Positions 35,560 to 47,299 are shown, counted from the first letter of the stretch. The stretch is DNA of 64,000 nt from Spirometra erinaceieuropaei (GCA_902702965.1 CACRXP010000014.1:2727504-2791503), one strand, 5' to 3'. Program-made: numbers and translations. The notes: generated from the letters alone by a model not told the origin.

Positions 35560-36779
35560 TTATTCAGCAGAGCTTTCTTTCAGTTCAAACGGCCGGCGTG
35601 GCGTTAGTGTGCGCATAAGCGTGCCACCACCCCTCATGTTTGTAATTGGTTCCGGGTACGCATCTCCAATAACGCCTTCTGAGCCTTAAACTGACCTCCG
35701 TGTTGGTCTACCGATTCTACTTCGTAAGTCGTTTTCGGGGCTCTACACGTAGAAAGCACTGGCTCCCGCCAGATCACACGCACACAAGCCCTATACGTGA
35801 TGTGGACTTATTATGCGAGGCCAGTGTAAGAATCCTTTATTTAATCTTTAAGTGGACGGTAAATCAAAAATACTAAGTTTTGGATAGGACCAGTAACTGC
35901 GCCACTAGACAAACAGGAAAGATGCGGTCAAATAATTCACAGTCATAGACCCTATCCTGTTTATCCTCGCCTCATAAGTACTCTCAAAAGTTGCATATCA
36001 AAAGATGTTCGCTTAAAACCCGATGGTTTCGGAATCACTAGTTAAGGATGCTGTATTGGCCACTGATGAGAACGATGCGCTTAGAATAAGAAAATCGCCG
36101 GGCAAATCGATAACGATCATGCCCTCAAAATACAAAAAGGATATAACGTGAATGATAATGTTCTCACGAGTCCCTAGCCTTAAAGGCAGCAAGTAAACCT
36201 GAGCAGTGAATAATATAGAGATTCTGAACGCTAAGTAACCAGACAACACAGCGCGACAGCAAGGTAGGCTAGCAAGGCGGGTTGTACAGGTGTATTGTTT
36301 TTCGTCACATTCAAACAAGTAATCCGGGCAAAGGAAACGGGACTAAATTGTCAAAGGTAAATTAGTCCGGTAACTCACCACAGATACTTTAAGTATTCTT
36401 ACTAATGCAAATTTACGAGGGTCTGGTTCCCCCCCCCCCTCTAGGTCATCCGCTTCTCCCCAGCAACAATATCAGATGACTGCTCGGCTCGGGCAGTGGT
36501 CGGCACTGAGTACTTCAACCTCACTACACTTCACCGCATTCCGCACCATTATAAGGCTGAAACACTTTAAAACTATCACGATGCGCTTAAGTTCATGGCG
36601 TGCAAGATCGGCAGCAGAGGGGTAAACTCTGTTTTTGTGGTCAGTGCAGTTTGTGAATATGAGGTGAGTGGTCCGAGAAATGAGCGTAGGGCTTAGTGGC
36701 TCCTTCTGCATGCGGCCTCCATGGTACTCCCACTCAGCTGGGATCTGAGTCATTGCCTCCTATTTATCGTCAAAATCTG
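35560..36779. other. Unannotated sequence with poly-C tract
   Basis: No gene recognised. A run of C lies near 36430-36438. The 101-codon open frame 36013-36318 minus has no known motif. 35560-35800 could hold worn upstream parts of the Penelope relic, but I could not confirm any reverse-transcriptase motif. Confidence 0.4.
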
Positions 36780-36945
36780 GTGCATTGTGTGTTGACCAAC
36801 CAGTGTGCGGTACGGGAAGGCGTGCTCTTTGGCTCGGTCGGCAACCGCGCTGTAGTCCGCCACTCGTTGTTCTGACGCTCAGGCCACTTAGGCGGATACG
36901 AAGAGAGGAGAGAGTGCGGCAGATGCTGTGCAAGTCCCCTGTCGG
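36780..36945 (+). repeat. Dispersed GC-rich repeat H, copy 3 (partial)
   Basis: This has GTGCGGTACGGGAAGGCGTG, then GAGAGGAGAGAGTGCGGCAG and ATGCTGTGCAAGTCCCCTG, in the family order. The middle (the CTCTGTCTTGACACCGGG block) is missing or replaced, and the terminal ATCGTCG block is not clear. It is a damaged copy. Confidence 0.5.
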
Positions 36946-37669
36946 AATTTCACCGCTGTTGCGCCTGTCATGTTGCATCGCATGCAATAGGTCTCGTCGT
37001 TTTCGGCGATCGAACCGATCTACTTATTGCCTATTTCCCCTAATACTACACTCCGAATAACTGGCTTGTATTTTTTGATACCTTTATAACCTTCCTGTCT
37101 GGTAAAATTATGCAAATTGTCTCTTCATTTGCTATTCGCAATTCACTATTTGCTGACGTTCTTTTGCATTTTCTCTGTTAAAAGTCTCAAAACTTCTTAA
37201 AGAGGTAAGTTGTCAACATCTTTTTCACCACTTTACTTCTACATGACAGTCGGTTTGCAAAGAATACCTCATGCTGACACATATTAACCTCATTCGGCTT
37301 AGAAGGCTTCAAGCATTCTCTTTTTATTCCCCATAAACATTACGTGCCGCTTCCCAATCTTGACGAACTCTCACTCTTTCCCTACCTACTGTGCCTCCAA
37401 AGTTTGTAGAGCATAAAAAGTGGTGGAAATACTGATGTATGATTTGTTTGGATCCATCGCCAATACAACTCTGTTTTTTAAATTGCTAAAGTTGCTTCTC
37501 GGCAATCGAGTGAGGTGACTGTACTCTAGTTTTTAATCTATGTGAAACGCGGCGTCGCTATGATTTGGGACAAGGAAAGTGTATCCGTCGTGAAGCTTTC
37601 TTTCACTCAGAAACCCAAATTTTGTACGTTTTATCTCCACAGTATCTAGTGCACAAAAGGCCTATCAAG

Positions 37670-38300
37670 TTGCTTAAGGGACGCTCACCGGTTATGTTAC
37701 GGAATTCACTCGTCCCGTTGTGCCTTAGGGCTCTCTCTCGAGCCTAACCAGTAGCCGTCCAGCGGAGCGTACTATAGGAGAAATAATATTAGCGATAAAG
37801 ATCAGGGAGACCGGAGTGGACATTTTTGGCTTGCTGGCCGTCGTCAGTCAGTCATCCCTAACCCCGGGTTGTACAACCCCTGGGGCTCAATCCCGAGGCC
37901 TATTGGTTAGAAGTTCAACGCCCCTAACCACTGAACCACGAGCTCGTTGTTCTGCCGGTTGCGGTCAGGCATATACAATGATAGAGGAACGCTCACCGAT
38001 CATATTTCAGAACTCATTTCTCCAGTTGTTCCTTCGGGCTCTCCCTCTCCAGACCCGACTGAGTCCCGCAGCACGATCGATGAGCGCCCCTTTAGCACTG
38101 AACATACCCTATCGAAACCGACAGGACAAAGAGACCGTGGCTCAGTGATTAGAGACGTTGGACTCCTACCCAACAGATCGCTAGACGAACCCCAGGTATT
38201 CCACCCCTCGGGGTTGGGTATGACTGGTTGACGACGGCTAATGAGCCAGAAATGGCCGCTCCGTTATCTTTTGTCCCTGTCGGCAATTCTGCTCCATTTA
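37670..38300. mobile_element. Head-to-head twin-SINE composite, locus 2
   Basis: Same arrangement as 8945-9665. The minus unit spans about 37676-37950, with body CGATAAAGATCAGGGAGACC and GTCAGTCATCCCTAACCCC and head-side text TATTGGTTAGAAGTTCAACG. A central segment with AGGCATATACAATG-TAGAGGAACGCTCACCGATC is the inverse of GATCGATGAGCGCCCCTTTA-GCACTGAACATACC. The plus unit follows, with head CCGTGGCTCAGTGATTAGAG at about 38134-38153 and body GGGGTTGGGTATGACTGGTT. The B box here is worn (GACGAACCCCAG). Confidence 0.7.
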
Positions 38301-40044
38301 TCACCATCTCCCTCCCTTAAAATCCTTTGAAAAATATCGCGCTTTGATGACCACGAGAGGAACTTTATTTTACGTACCCAGAACTGAATCTACTCTTGAA
38401 TACTGACAGTTGTGTGATCGAGAGGCATTTCATGAAATGTTATTATACAAAGCGTGGATTATTATTTTAAATGTTCATATTTAAAATAAATCCCGGCTGA
38501 TGGAGTTAAATCAAGATAAGTATTCCTTCCGAATACCCTCTTAAATTCACGAACCGGATTGAATATGAGAAAAAGTATAGTAAACACTTACGACGCTTCA
38601 GCTGCTTATGCTAGCTCTGGGAAATCAAAATTATTGTTAACCTATTCTCGACCGAATTCGATGTAATGATCAAAGTACTTCGGATTATTGTGGATGAAAT
38701 TAAATAGACCAAAAACTAGCTTGAGAAAGTTAGTTTTGCTGACTTTAGACTTTCTATCAGAGGCCGTTTTATTTTGCAAAAAAACATTTTGATGTCGTTT
38801 TCCATCGTTTTGGAGTTCTTATGCTGTTAAAATACAGATTACAACGGCAATATCGGTGCGGAAATAGACGCCTGGCACCGCCACAACAAGGTCAACACCA
38901 AATAGAATTTTGATTAAAAAGTCTCCAAAACCCGAATCCTTGCACTGCATATTGCTTCAAGATATCTCCTGCGTTAAGTTTTTGGTGAAGTTCGTGCTCG
39001 ATATGTTCACAGAGTTATGCTGTCAGCTTGAAAAGCGACAGGTTACCCAGTTGTAGTGTAGTTAAATGCTTGATACGAGAGCTAATGTCGTGTGCTACTA
39101 AAAATTCCGTTTTTATCCGCACTATGGCATCTAAACAGATTTCGGATGCACGTGGGGACCCCTTAGGGTTTTCTTTGATGTGCCACGCATCCAGACCATC
39201 GTAAGAAATTTCCCTCTGTCTCTACTGACAGTCTCTTTTTCGCCGAAGAAATCTCCAAATTTGAACAACAGTAAGATTTAGAGTTCCTGCAACAGATACA
39301 AGCGAAAATGAGAGCCAAATGCAGCAGTTGACAAGACGTAGACCCGGTCCCAACAAGTACGTGGTGACACTGCACTCCCCATGACCTAGCACCATTTTTG
39401 TCTGCGTTGACGAATCGCTGGTCAAGGACCATTCATTGGAGACTACAGGGGGCATGGGTTCCATCGCTTTGGATTGACACACTGATCCTGACCCCTGACC
39501 GGCGAGCAGGGACATCTGGGCGGCCGCCGATCTTCGTAGAAAAATCACTCACCTCGTCTGCACTGAGAATAGTAGTCGGCCTGTTGTCCACCCCGGCTGT
39601 CCTCATCCTCCTCAACATGCTGCCTATCTTGGACTCCCTAGTCTTGTGGATCTAAGCATCTCCGCAGAATCTCCTATGACGCAGGTATAGGGTTTTGTAA
39701 AGGGTGATTAAATCCGAGTCTCCATTGTACTCGTGAGTGTTTCGTCGTTCGTCTGGTCAGTGATTACATGCGTCCCATTCTGGCGCAGTTATTCCTCCGA
39801 TATAGGCAATCCTTTTGACTGCATCGGTGTTTTCACTCACTGACGTTTGTCTCCGCCAATGGACCTTTTTGACGTACTTGACTTGAAAGGACCCGCAATG
39901 GTGGGCAACTCAAGATATTCGAACTTGTTATGGTCCTTTTCCTATGCCTGATTACCTCAGCCTGAATTTTAGCACCAGGTCGGGGAGCTCTGTTGGTTCT
40001 TGCATGCCGCTGAAGACAGGCGACGGTCGTGAGTGCAACATAAC
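38301..40044. other. Unannotated sequence with GC-richer patch
   Basis: 39400-39660 is more GC-rich than its surroundings and is open in several frames on both strands (39163-39432, 39222-39548 and 39433-39618 minus; 39398-39655 plus). I recognise no protein family in any of them. The competing frames suggest an old retroelement or unknown repeat, not a gene. Confidence 0.4.
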
Positions 40045-41112
40045 TAGGCGTTTGTACCCATCAGACGCTTGTTTCTCCTGTTATCAGCTTTTGGTAGCTC
40101 AAGGTTGTCTATTTCGTTCGAAGACCCTACATAAATAAAGTTCAGCTGTTTTTTATTCCGTTTCGCTACGGAATGCTCACTGGTATATATACCTCCAAAT
40201 AATTTGTGCAAATTTAACGAAAGAAGTTATTGAGAAGAGTATTTAAACGGACTTAACGTTTTTGAAACTTCCCAGTTTAGAGCCATTTGAGGCCCATTAG
40301 GTATAGAAGAGGACCAGAGCGCAGCAAAAAGTGGTTTCGTAAAGAATAAATACCTATGTGCAAAAAGTGGCCCTATTTTCTACTTGCAATTATTTATTTC
40401 CAATGTTTTCGCTTGAAGTAGCACTCTAGGTGCGTTTGTTCTCAATTCGTTAGTCCTCGAGTTAGCTTAGTCCCCCTTGAAACTGACTGTTTGCTTCTAG
40501 GCCATGGTTAAGAAACGAAAATCAGTTTAAAGGTTTTTTTGTGAAAAAACGATCAATCCTTTATATCAACGAGAGTTTATTTGTAGTCTATTGTCCAAAA
40601 TTCATTTTAACTCTGCTCCCTTACTGCAGCCTAAAAGCTCACCTTGTTGCTATTTAAATTAGAAAGCGACCAAGACTCAGATACGATCATAGAGATTGTT
40701 CAATAGACTTTAAAAGGAGAGGGCTTGCTTAATCAGGACTTCATTATTCGCAAATTTGTTCAATCAGATGCTATGACCTGACAGGGATATACTGACTTCT
40801 GTCCGCCAGTCTCGCTAGCCGTTACAGTTGCTGTGTTTTACAGATATGCATGCTAGAAGAAGTACTGTTGATCTCTTCTGCCTATGCAAAAGGCATTATT
40901 TTTTGCTCTTACGCATTCAAGGAATTGACGTCTTGTAATCCTTTCGTGGGAGGTTGTTTCTTCTTTCACGAAACCCTTTTAAATTTTAGACGATGGGCTA
41001 CAGCTGCATTCAACCTAATGTCTCAGCACATTCGAACCTTGCGTTCATTTAATTTTGAATATTCGCTGAGGGTTGGACTCTTTCTGACAGCTCTAAAACC
41101 TGCAGCGTTTAC

Positions 41113-41148
41113 CACTGATGATGGTTTCGGCTGTGGGTCTGAAACGTC
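41113..41148 (+). other. Conserved hairpin in repeat F copy 2 (HP5)
   Basis: CTGATGAT, arm GGTTTC, loop GGCTGT, arm GGGTCT, then GAAACGTCAGGGGGATAAAA and TTCTCGTTCCAG. Both hammerhead-like core strings are intact in this copy, and spacing equals that of HP2-HP4 and HP7. Arm pairing is poor (one T-T mismatch and several wobbles), so folding is doubtful even though the spacing is kept. Confidence 0.45.
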
Positions 41149-41280
41149 AGGGGGATAAAATTCTCGTTCCAGTTGCTGTGACTCCTTTTTACCTTATGCA
41201 TTTCTTTAAATACTGAGTCTCGGGGAGAAATTTGGGTAAGATCTGGTTTCGAAGCCCCACTTGGTGGACACAATACTGTT

Positions 41281-41370
41281 GAGGTTGGGATTAGGGGTTA
41301 TGGTTAGGGGATTGGAGTTTAGGATTAGGAGTTGTCGGTAGGGAATAGGGTTAGGGTTAGGAGTTAGCAA
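41281..41370 (+). repeat. TTAGGG-like tract in repeat F copy 2
   Basis: Contains GGGATTAGGGGTTATGGTTA, GGATTAGGAGTTG and GGGAATAGGGTTAGGGTTAG. It is the reverse-complement counterpart of 4115-4235. Two TTAGGG units in a row match the metazoan telomere motif, but the tract is short and internal to an interspersed repeat. Confidence 0.7.
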
Positions 41371-41563
41371 AAATATTCCCTCAACCATCAAAAGTACAAC
41401 CACGCATTCCCAGTAGCTTCTCTTTTGCGTACAACTACTTGACCTCGTCGCCTGTGCGTTCTCCGCTCCACCTATAAAAACCCCTATTACCACCGCGCCC
41501 GTATAAGAGGTGACTGGGGTTTTTACTTCAGATGGGGCTACAAAATCCCATCCGACCGAAATT

Positions 41564-43261
41564 TATATTGCCTAGTGCTTTAATTAATGTCAGGGACCGT
41601 TCCCTTTTCATATAAATATTTCACCATTCTTTGCCTTTGATTTTTGCGAAGTTATCAGGAGCCTTGAACAAATTCGACGCAAGTTTCAATGGCAAGAATT
41701 TTTTTAAAGCTTTTAAGTGAACCCTTTGACCTTTCGAATTATTTCCCAACTTCGTACGCATATCAGTATACGTCCGCGTTGCAAAACCCGGAGCTTATAA
41801 AATATCTTTAAAAAGCACATAAAAAATGAAGTGGAAGGCCTAGAGTAACATAATCACTGAAAACACTTCTGGGAAAATGTGAACTCATGGTAACGTCCTC
41901 CAGAAAGACTTTATCTAACAACAAGGTACGCACATTTGTGAGCTCAAGGACCCTAAGTAAGATTTCCTTAGACTTTTTTTAATATTATTCATCTCACAAA
42001 CATGGGTTTTCGGGCACAAAATTGAAAGATATAACGCAACTCAATATAAACTGGGCTTGAAGAATTCAGTTCATGATATTTAATTCAAACAGAGGCAAAC
42101 GGCAAAATTTACTAATATTAATAAATTTTGCAACAACTCATTAACCGCAGTCCGTCGCGGCACAGAAGTGATAACGCAGAATCAAGTTCAGTTTTCGTAG
42201 AAAATCAGTGCAGAAACAGCAAGAGCAGTTTTCAGTTTACGCAGCCTATTCTGTGAAGAGTGGTGACTTAAAAAGAAACAATAGAACACAATATGCTGTT
42301 CGAATGAATGGACTGTGGATTAGTAGGAAAAGTTAAAGTCAGCCACATGGTCCAACTGTTTGCAGAAACCAGGTTCAGTCCTCTAAGTGGCGCAATTGCC
42401 TAGTCATTCCTGTCTAAACAAATGCCGGAAAGGCATTTCTGTGGTACCTGCCGTATACAAAAGGGGGGCTATTATTCTTCTTGTTGACAAGGTTACGTTT
42501 CCGTGTACAGGCAAAAAGATAAAGTGGAGAAGGATTACTAGGACATCCACTCGATCTAGCCTTGTTCAACATCTTTCCAGTCACCTAGAAGAAATAATAT
42601 CATTGAAATTGAACATAAAACACTAAACAGAAGCGACTGAGCCAGCGCTTATTAGCAATAGCAGAAGCGTCTGTCATCATGCTACAGAGACCGGTCCTGT
42701 GCTCGCAGAAGAACCTCTCGCACGCTCAGCGTCTACCGTGGGCAAGGATTGATTAAATGTATACATGTCGCATCGCCCCCGTTCACCCGCCTCCCTCTTG
42801 CGACATGGCTTAACCTTACCCTCACTGTCACTTACTGTCTCCTCTCCCCTCCCTTCCATCCCCTCTATTCACAAACCCAGTTTGTGTGAAAAGACGAACC
42901 GTCATCGATTACACTTATCATTCACACGTTTCAGTTTGTACCTCGCTCCCATTTGTGTAAAACGACGAACCTTGATCGATTTCTGGTATCTCTCACGCAT
43001 TTCAGTTTGTACCTTGTTCCCGTATAAATGTACAGGCCCGATGAGAATTTATCGGAAGCATGCGTTTACAGAAGATGTTTAGAAGATATATTTACGATTT
43101 TTTATAACGATGAGAACAGCCTACACCTCAAGATCAGATTCCCAACAGAAAAGGAACAGGGCAAAAAGCTGCTTCAAGGACATCAGTCTGCTTAACTTGG
43201 AAAGTGATTCAATCCGTCAATCATTCCTCCATAATAATTCGTACAGAGGTCAATAATTAGG
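41564..43261. other. Unannotated sequence
   Basis: No gene recognised. 42890-43025 contains two similar stretches: GTGTGAAAAGACGAACCGTC-ATCGATTACACTTATC and GTGTAAAACGACGAACCTTG-ATCGATTTCTGG, each followed by CACG-TTTCAGTTTGTACCT. They form a short tandem duplication of about 70 bp per unit. Confidence 0.45.
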
Positions 43262-43465
43262 AAACATCATTACCGACAAAGGCAGGGAAGACTGGAATGG
43301 CCGTTTCTGGCGTATTAACCGTTGGCAGCCAGTAATAGCGTTCTGCCAATATCATGCGCCGCTGTGCGGCTGTTGCTTAGGCTCGAGAAAGAGCCCGTAA
43401 TGCTCAACGGGACGAGTGAGTTACGTAAAAACGATCGCTGAGCGCCTCTCTACCAAGGTCAGCAA
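43262..43465. mobile_element. Twin-SINE composite, locus 4 (headless fragment)
   Basis: A minus-strand SINE body (ACCGACAAAGGCAGGGAAGA, TGGAATGGCCGTTTCTGGCG) runs directly into a plus-strand body (ATCATGCGCCGCTGTGCGGC, GCTCGAGAAAGAGCCCGTAA, AACGATCGCTGAGCGCC). Both tRNA-like heads are missing, so the join looks like an internal deletion of the head-to-head composite. Confidence 0.6.
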
Positions 43466-43506
43466 TAATATTTTACAGCAACTATGTAGAGAAGGACCGC
43501 ACTCAA

Positions 43507-43841
43507 CCGGCAGTAGACTGTGAATCGCGCCATTCGTGATTTATGGTAAAGGGAGTTTTGTGGGTGGGGCAGCACGCTTAATAGTAAGTCGACAAAATGC
43601 AATAAGACATAGAAGGTGCTTGGATTTATGCCGAAAGTCTTATCCTACGCCATTGTACGACAACGACAATGAGAGTAGTAATTAAACAATAATCAAAATG
43701 CAAATCTCACAAAATAACGGATTTTGAGTTAAGGTCTGAGGTGGTGGGGAGTAATCGTTGCTGGCAGTGTACTTTCTGCAACAGCCTGCAAATTTATGCG
43801 AGATAAAACCCCATATGACACCATCCACAGTCTACTGACAG
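43507..43841 (+). mobile_element. Short inverted-repeat element C, copy 2
   Basis: Matches 16068-16403 throughout: CAGTAGACTGTGAATCGCG at the left, CGTGATTTATGGTAAAGGGA, TCTTATCCTACGCCATTGTA, AACGGATTTTGAGTTAAGG, and CCACAGTCTACTGACAG at the right. It has the same length (about 335 bp) as copy 1. It starts about 40 bp beyond the end of a twin-SINE fragment. The 85-codon open frame 43796-44053 begins inside it and runs out of it, so it is not a conserved protein. Confidence 0.65.
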
Positions 43842-44114
43842 TTAAATTGAATCCTTCTCTGTACTATCGCCTATTTCACGAACTTTATACCGGTCTAATG
43901 GAAACACCAGACGACTTTGTTTTATTAAAACACTGGACGCAATTTGCCTGCCTGAAAAAAATCCTGTTTAGACGTGGCCGTCCAGCACGTTTCATTCAGA
44001 AGAGCAGTAACCATTTACGACCCAAAGGTCGTTATAATATTCCTAGGTTTTGAGGGCGGCAACACTTCATATATAATCATGTGATAATTGCGATGCACCG
44101 CTGAGATGATGGTC

Positions 44115-44400
44115 GGACGTGGTTATGTAGCCCCATTTAAAGTAAACAAACCCCAGCCACTTGTAATACGGGACCAGTGGTAATAGAGTTTTGCCCGTAG
44201 AACCGCGGAACGCACAGGCGACGAGGTCGAGTAGTTTTATTCAAAGGAAAAGCTATTGGGAGGACACGGTTGTACTTTGAGTGGTTGAGAAATAGTTGCC
44301 CTAACCCCTCAACCCAACTCCTAACCCTACCTCCTAGCCCCAAACCCAACAACATTGTGTTTATCAGGTGGGACTACATAATCGCATCCTACCAAAAGGA
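44115..44400 (+). repeat. Repeat F, partial copy 3
   Basis: This matches the left 300 bp of repeat F copy 1: GTGGTTATGTAGCCCCATTT, CGGAACGCACAGGCGACGAG, GAAAAGCTATTGGGAGGACA, a short CCCTAAC tract (44299-44345) and CATCAGGTGGGACTACATAA. It stops before the hairpin part. Confidence 0.65.
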
Positions 44401-45044
44401 TTTCCGACGAATTCGAACTAATATTAGGCAGACCTACTAAGACTATTGCAATTCAACGGGCGATCGATGTCTAACCACTGTACGCCACCTCAGAATAAAC
44501 ATATGAATTCACTCGCACTTGCGAATGTATGCAAATCTGGTCGACACAAATGCAATTGGCAGGCAGCTCACTTTATCACTTGCCTAAATGGTTTTTAGAG
44601 TGAAGAAAGAAAAACCCCCGTTTGTCGGCCACAAAACGCTTCCTAGAGAGTGACCATTTGTAACCTCAAAACATCCTCCCGAGAATTAGCTTAGACACGA
44701 ACTACTCGGAGATCGCACTGCTTGGAGGGAAGAACCAGACTTATGCATACAGATCATGTGACCGACCGAAATTTGCCTGGTTTTCTACCGTCTTTTCATT
44801 TGCACAGTCTTTTGCGTTTTATCGTTCCCTTCCCTACAGCTCTAGAGTGTTTTTAAGTTATCCTTCTTCAGCTAATAGAATGCTTTAAATGAAATCTTAA
44901 CTTTTTCTGTGGAAATTGAACTGGCTACATTAGTAGGACTGACTTATGTGGCCCCCTAAACAGGGCATATGGACAAAAATCGCCTGGCATAGGGATGGCT
45001 TTGAGCCAACCTCCAGTAAAACTATGCTTGTCCTCAATGTAGGG
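44401..45044. other. Unannotated sequence
   Basis: Nothing recognised. Confidence 0.4.
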
Positions 45045-45745
45045 ATTTAGCCAGGCATTAGTTTTAAGCCTAGACTTGTAGTTTGCGATAGCATAATTTA
45101 GGATCACCTCTAGAGTTAAAGAAGGCGCTGGTGTTAACCTCAAAGTTAAGGTTTAAGAAAGATTTAGGATCAAGATGAGGCCAACGGCGGACCAACTGAT
45201 GAGCCATACTCCTCCCAGCTGTGCCATTCAGCGGCAGAATATCGTCAAGTCAAGTATGTCAAGTATGGTATATCGTGCTATCTCAGCGTATACTATCGGC
45301 AGTCTGTTGGTAATTTAGGAATATTACGCGGTTGCTCCGCAATGGCTTATGGACGTCGGCCCAAATATTCATATGGAAATTTATTCTGAGCCTATAATTC
45401 TCAAATGGACTACCTCAAGTTAATGATTAAGCGCTGCAGAAATTAAAAGTTACTATTTCCGAAATGGAATATCTACCACAAAATCACATAAAAAAACCCC
45501 GAAGATCTACTGATGAGCCGGACCCTTCGCAGCAGGATATCGGCGAAACACGTGTATAGACATTTAGTTAGTACCCGTGCTGTCAAGTATGGTACATCGT
45601 GCCACATCAGTACTAAGGTTATTTTTGGGCTAAGGACATGGGAATACTTTGCCCTTTCCGGAATTATGCCGAGGTCCACGTTTATTACTTGAACGAATGG
45701 TGTCTACTCCCATGGCCTGTTTTGGAGGCCACTTAAGTCGGTCCC
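45045..45745 (+). repeat. Repeat G, copy 2, with a local duplication
   Basis: The 45100-45180 part (AGAGTTAAAGAAGGCGCTGGTGT-TAACC, then GTTAAGGTTTAAG) resembles 26780-26850. The 45650-45740 part (CCGGAATTATGCCGAGGTCC, ACTTGAACG, CCATGGCCTGTTTTG) resembles 26905-26970. Within it a GTCAAGTATGGTATATCGTG block at about 45260 recurs as GTCAAGTATGGTACATCGTG at about 45580, each preceded by CTGATGAGCC, so the region includes a diverged tandem duplication of about 320 bp. Confidence 0.45.
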
Positions 45746-46178
45746 ATGGAAGTTTTTTTATCGGTTTTATGCAGCGATGGATAGCAGTTGATAAACTGTT
45801 GCAAAATTTATTTGTGCCAATATATTATCATCTTAAGTCCTATTTTAAATAGATTGGGTTAGTAATTACTGATACCTTTCTGCCAATTTGCTTATGACTT
45901 TATTTCTACCACCTATTTTTCACTACATTGTGTTGCTGTTGCGCTGGGTTTAGAGTAAGTTACACGAAGGAAGATTCAGCTATTGGCGTTTTACAAGACT
46001 CATTGCCTTTGTCATTTTACATTCGGTGCGTTTTGTTCATTACTGTTCAATTTGTCGATAGTTTTGCCAAAAATACTAGCTTGCATTTGTCGTTATATCC
46101 ACTGGACTCGTTTAAAAAAGGCAAGGGTCGAGTACGCTGTCCAAATCCCAAGTGTAAGCGCAATGTGTGCACCGGAAG

Positions 46179-47155
46179 TACAGTAAGTGGGCCAAATCAT
46201 GAAATGTCAACCGAAATTTCTCGTCTGGAAAAAATTAATTAAATAAAGTTGTAAAACTAATCATCGTGCGGCATTATTGTACAATGATCCAGTTACCACA
46301 GGGTGTCAGCTTTCGAATGCATTTATTTTCAACTGTATGCAAGACTAATACTCTGCAAACAAGAGCTACTTAAGTAGCATGCAATCTTCTCATTGATTTT
46401 CGAGGCCCTTAAATATTCAATTATATTTCATAAAAAATACCTATAAATATTCACTCTTTTCCTTATTCGGTATAAAATTACCTTATCTTTCAATTTTATG
46501 CTCGAAGGAAGGACATAATTCGGTTTTATAAAATTTTTTCTAATTTCCCAATAATTTTGAACCCGACCTGTTGTTACACTTGCATTCAAGGTTTCAAAAC
46601 TACAAGCCGTATATTTTCCGTGTACGGAAAACCATGCAATTCTGTATGGTATTAAGAGGAGGCCATATAGGAGGTCCATAAAATTATGCATTGAATTTGA
46701 GCTATATTGTGAACATTGGAAGCCACATTCGTAAATTCAGATACACGACGTTTTATGAAGGGCCACTTCACGGTATTAAAAACTCTAACAATTAGGAACT
46801 ATTTTGAAACCGAATTATTCCCTTTTTGACTATAAAAATGAAAGATGAAGTAATGTACTACCGAATAAGTAAAAGAATGAACATTTCTATGTATGTTTTC
46901 CATGAAATATAATTAAATATTTAAGGTCATCGAAAATCGATGAGAAGATTGCATGCTACTGAATTAGTTCTTTTTTGCAAATTATGGTTCTTGCATAAGT
47001 TGGAAGTAAATTCATTCGACACCCTGTGGTAACTGGATCATTATAAATTATGTTGCATAATGATTAATTTTTTAACCCAACTTAATTAGTTTTTCGAGAC
47101 GAGAACGCATTTCTAAATTTCGGTTGACATTTCATTAGTTAACCCACTTACTATA
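46179..47155 (+). mobile_element. Complete Tc1/mariner-type MITE (M5)
   Basis: A 977-bp element starts TACAGTAAGTGGGCCAAATC and ends AGTTAACCCACTTACTATA. The arms are imperfect inverse complements for roughly 300 bp: GAAATGTCAACCGAAATTTC, GATCCAGTTACCACAGGGTG and TAGCATGCAATCTTCTCAT all recur inverted near the right end. TA flanks both ends. It is closely similar to M2, more so than to M1 or M7, so these two form a subfamily. It has no transposase frame; the 87-codon open frame inside it is chance. Confidence 0.88.
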
Positions 47156-47299
47156 AAGTGAGTCGAAGAAAAATGCTGAAATATTCAGTGGCGGAGACTG
47201 AAACGGAGAAGGCAACCTTGTGTATGAGAAATCTGCCGCAAGATTAAAGGAAAGCCTAGGATCTCCGCAAACGATCTGGTTGACCAACGCGCGAAACAG

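Larger units (their letters stand above)
40045..41563 (-). repeat. Repeat F, copy 2 (inverted partner)
   Basis: Reverse complement of 3948-5465, over about 1.5 kb with many small changes. It includes GGTTGTCTATTTCGTTCGAA, CACTGGTATATATACCTCCA, GCATGCTAGAAGAAGTACTG, the hairpin at 41113-41148, the telomere-like tract at 41281-41370 and the GACCTCGTCGCCTGTGCGTT block. It retains better TTAGGG repeats than copy 1. Open frames 40850-41158 and 41206-41493 lie inside the repeat; their relatives in copy 1 are broken or different, so I do not call them genes. Confidence 0.7.

Noticed and set aside
39163..39660. Several overlapping frames on both strands in a GC-richer patch
   Set aside because: Frames compete antisense and none shows a known domain. 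It might be an old retroelement, but I could not support a call.
40850..41493. Open frames inside repeat F copy 2
   Set aside because: The matching region of copy 1 does not keep the same frames, so there is no protein-level conservation.
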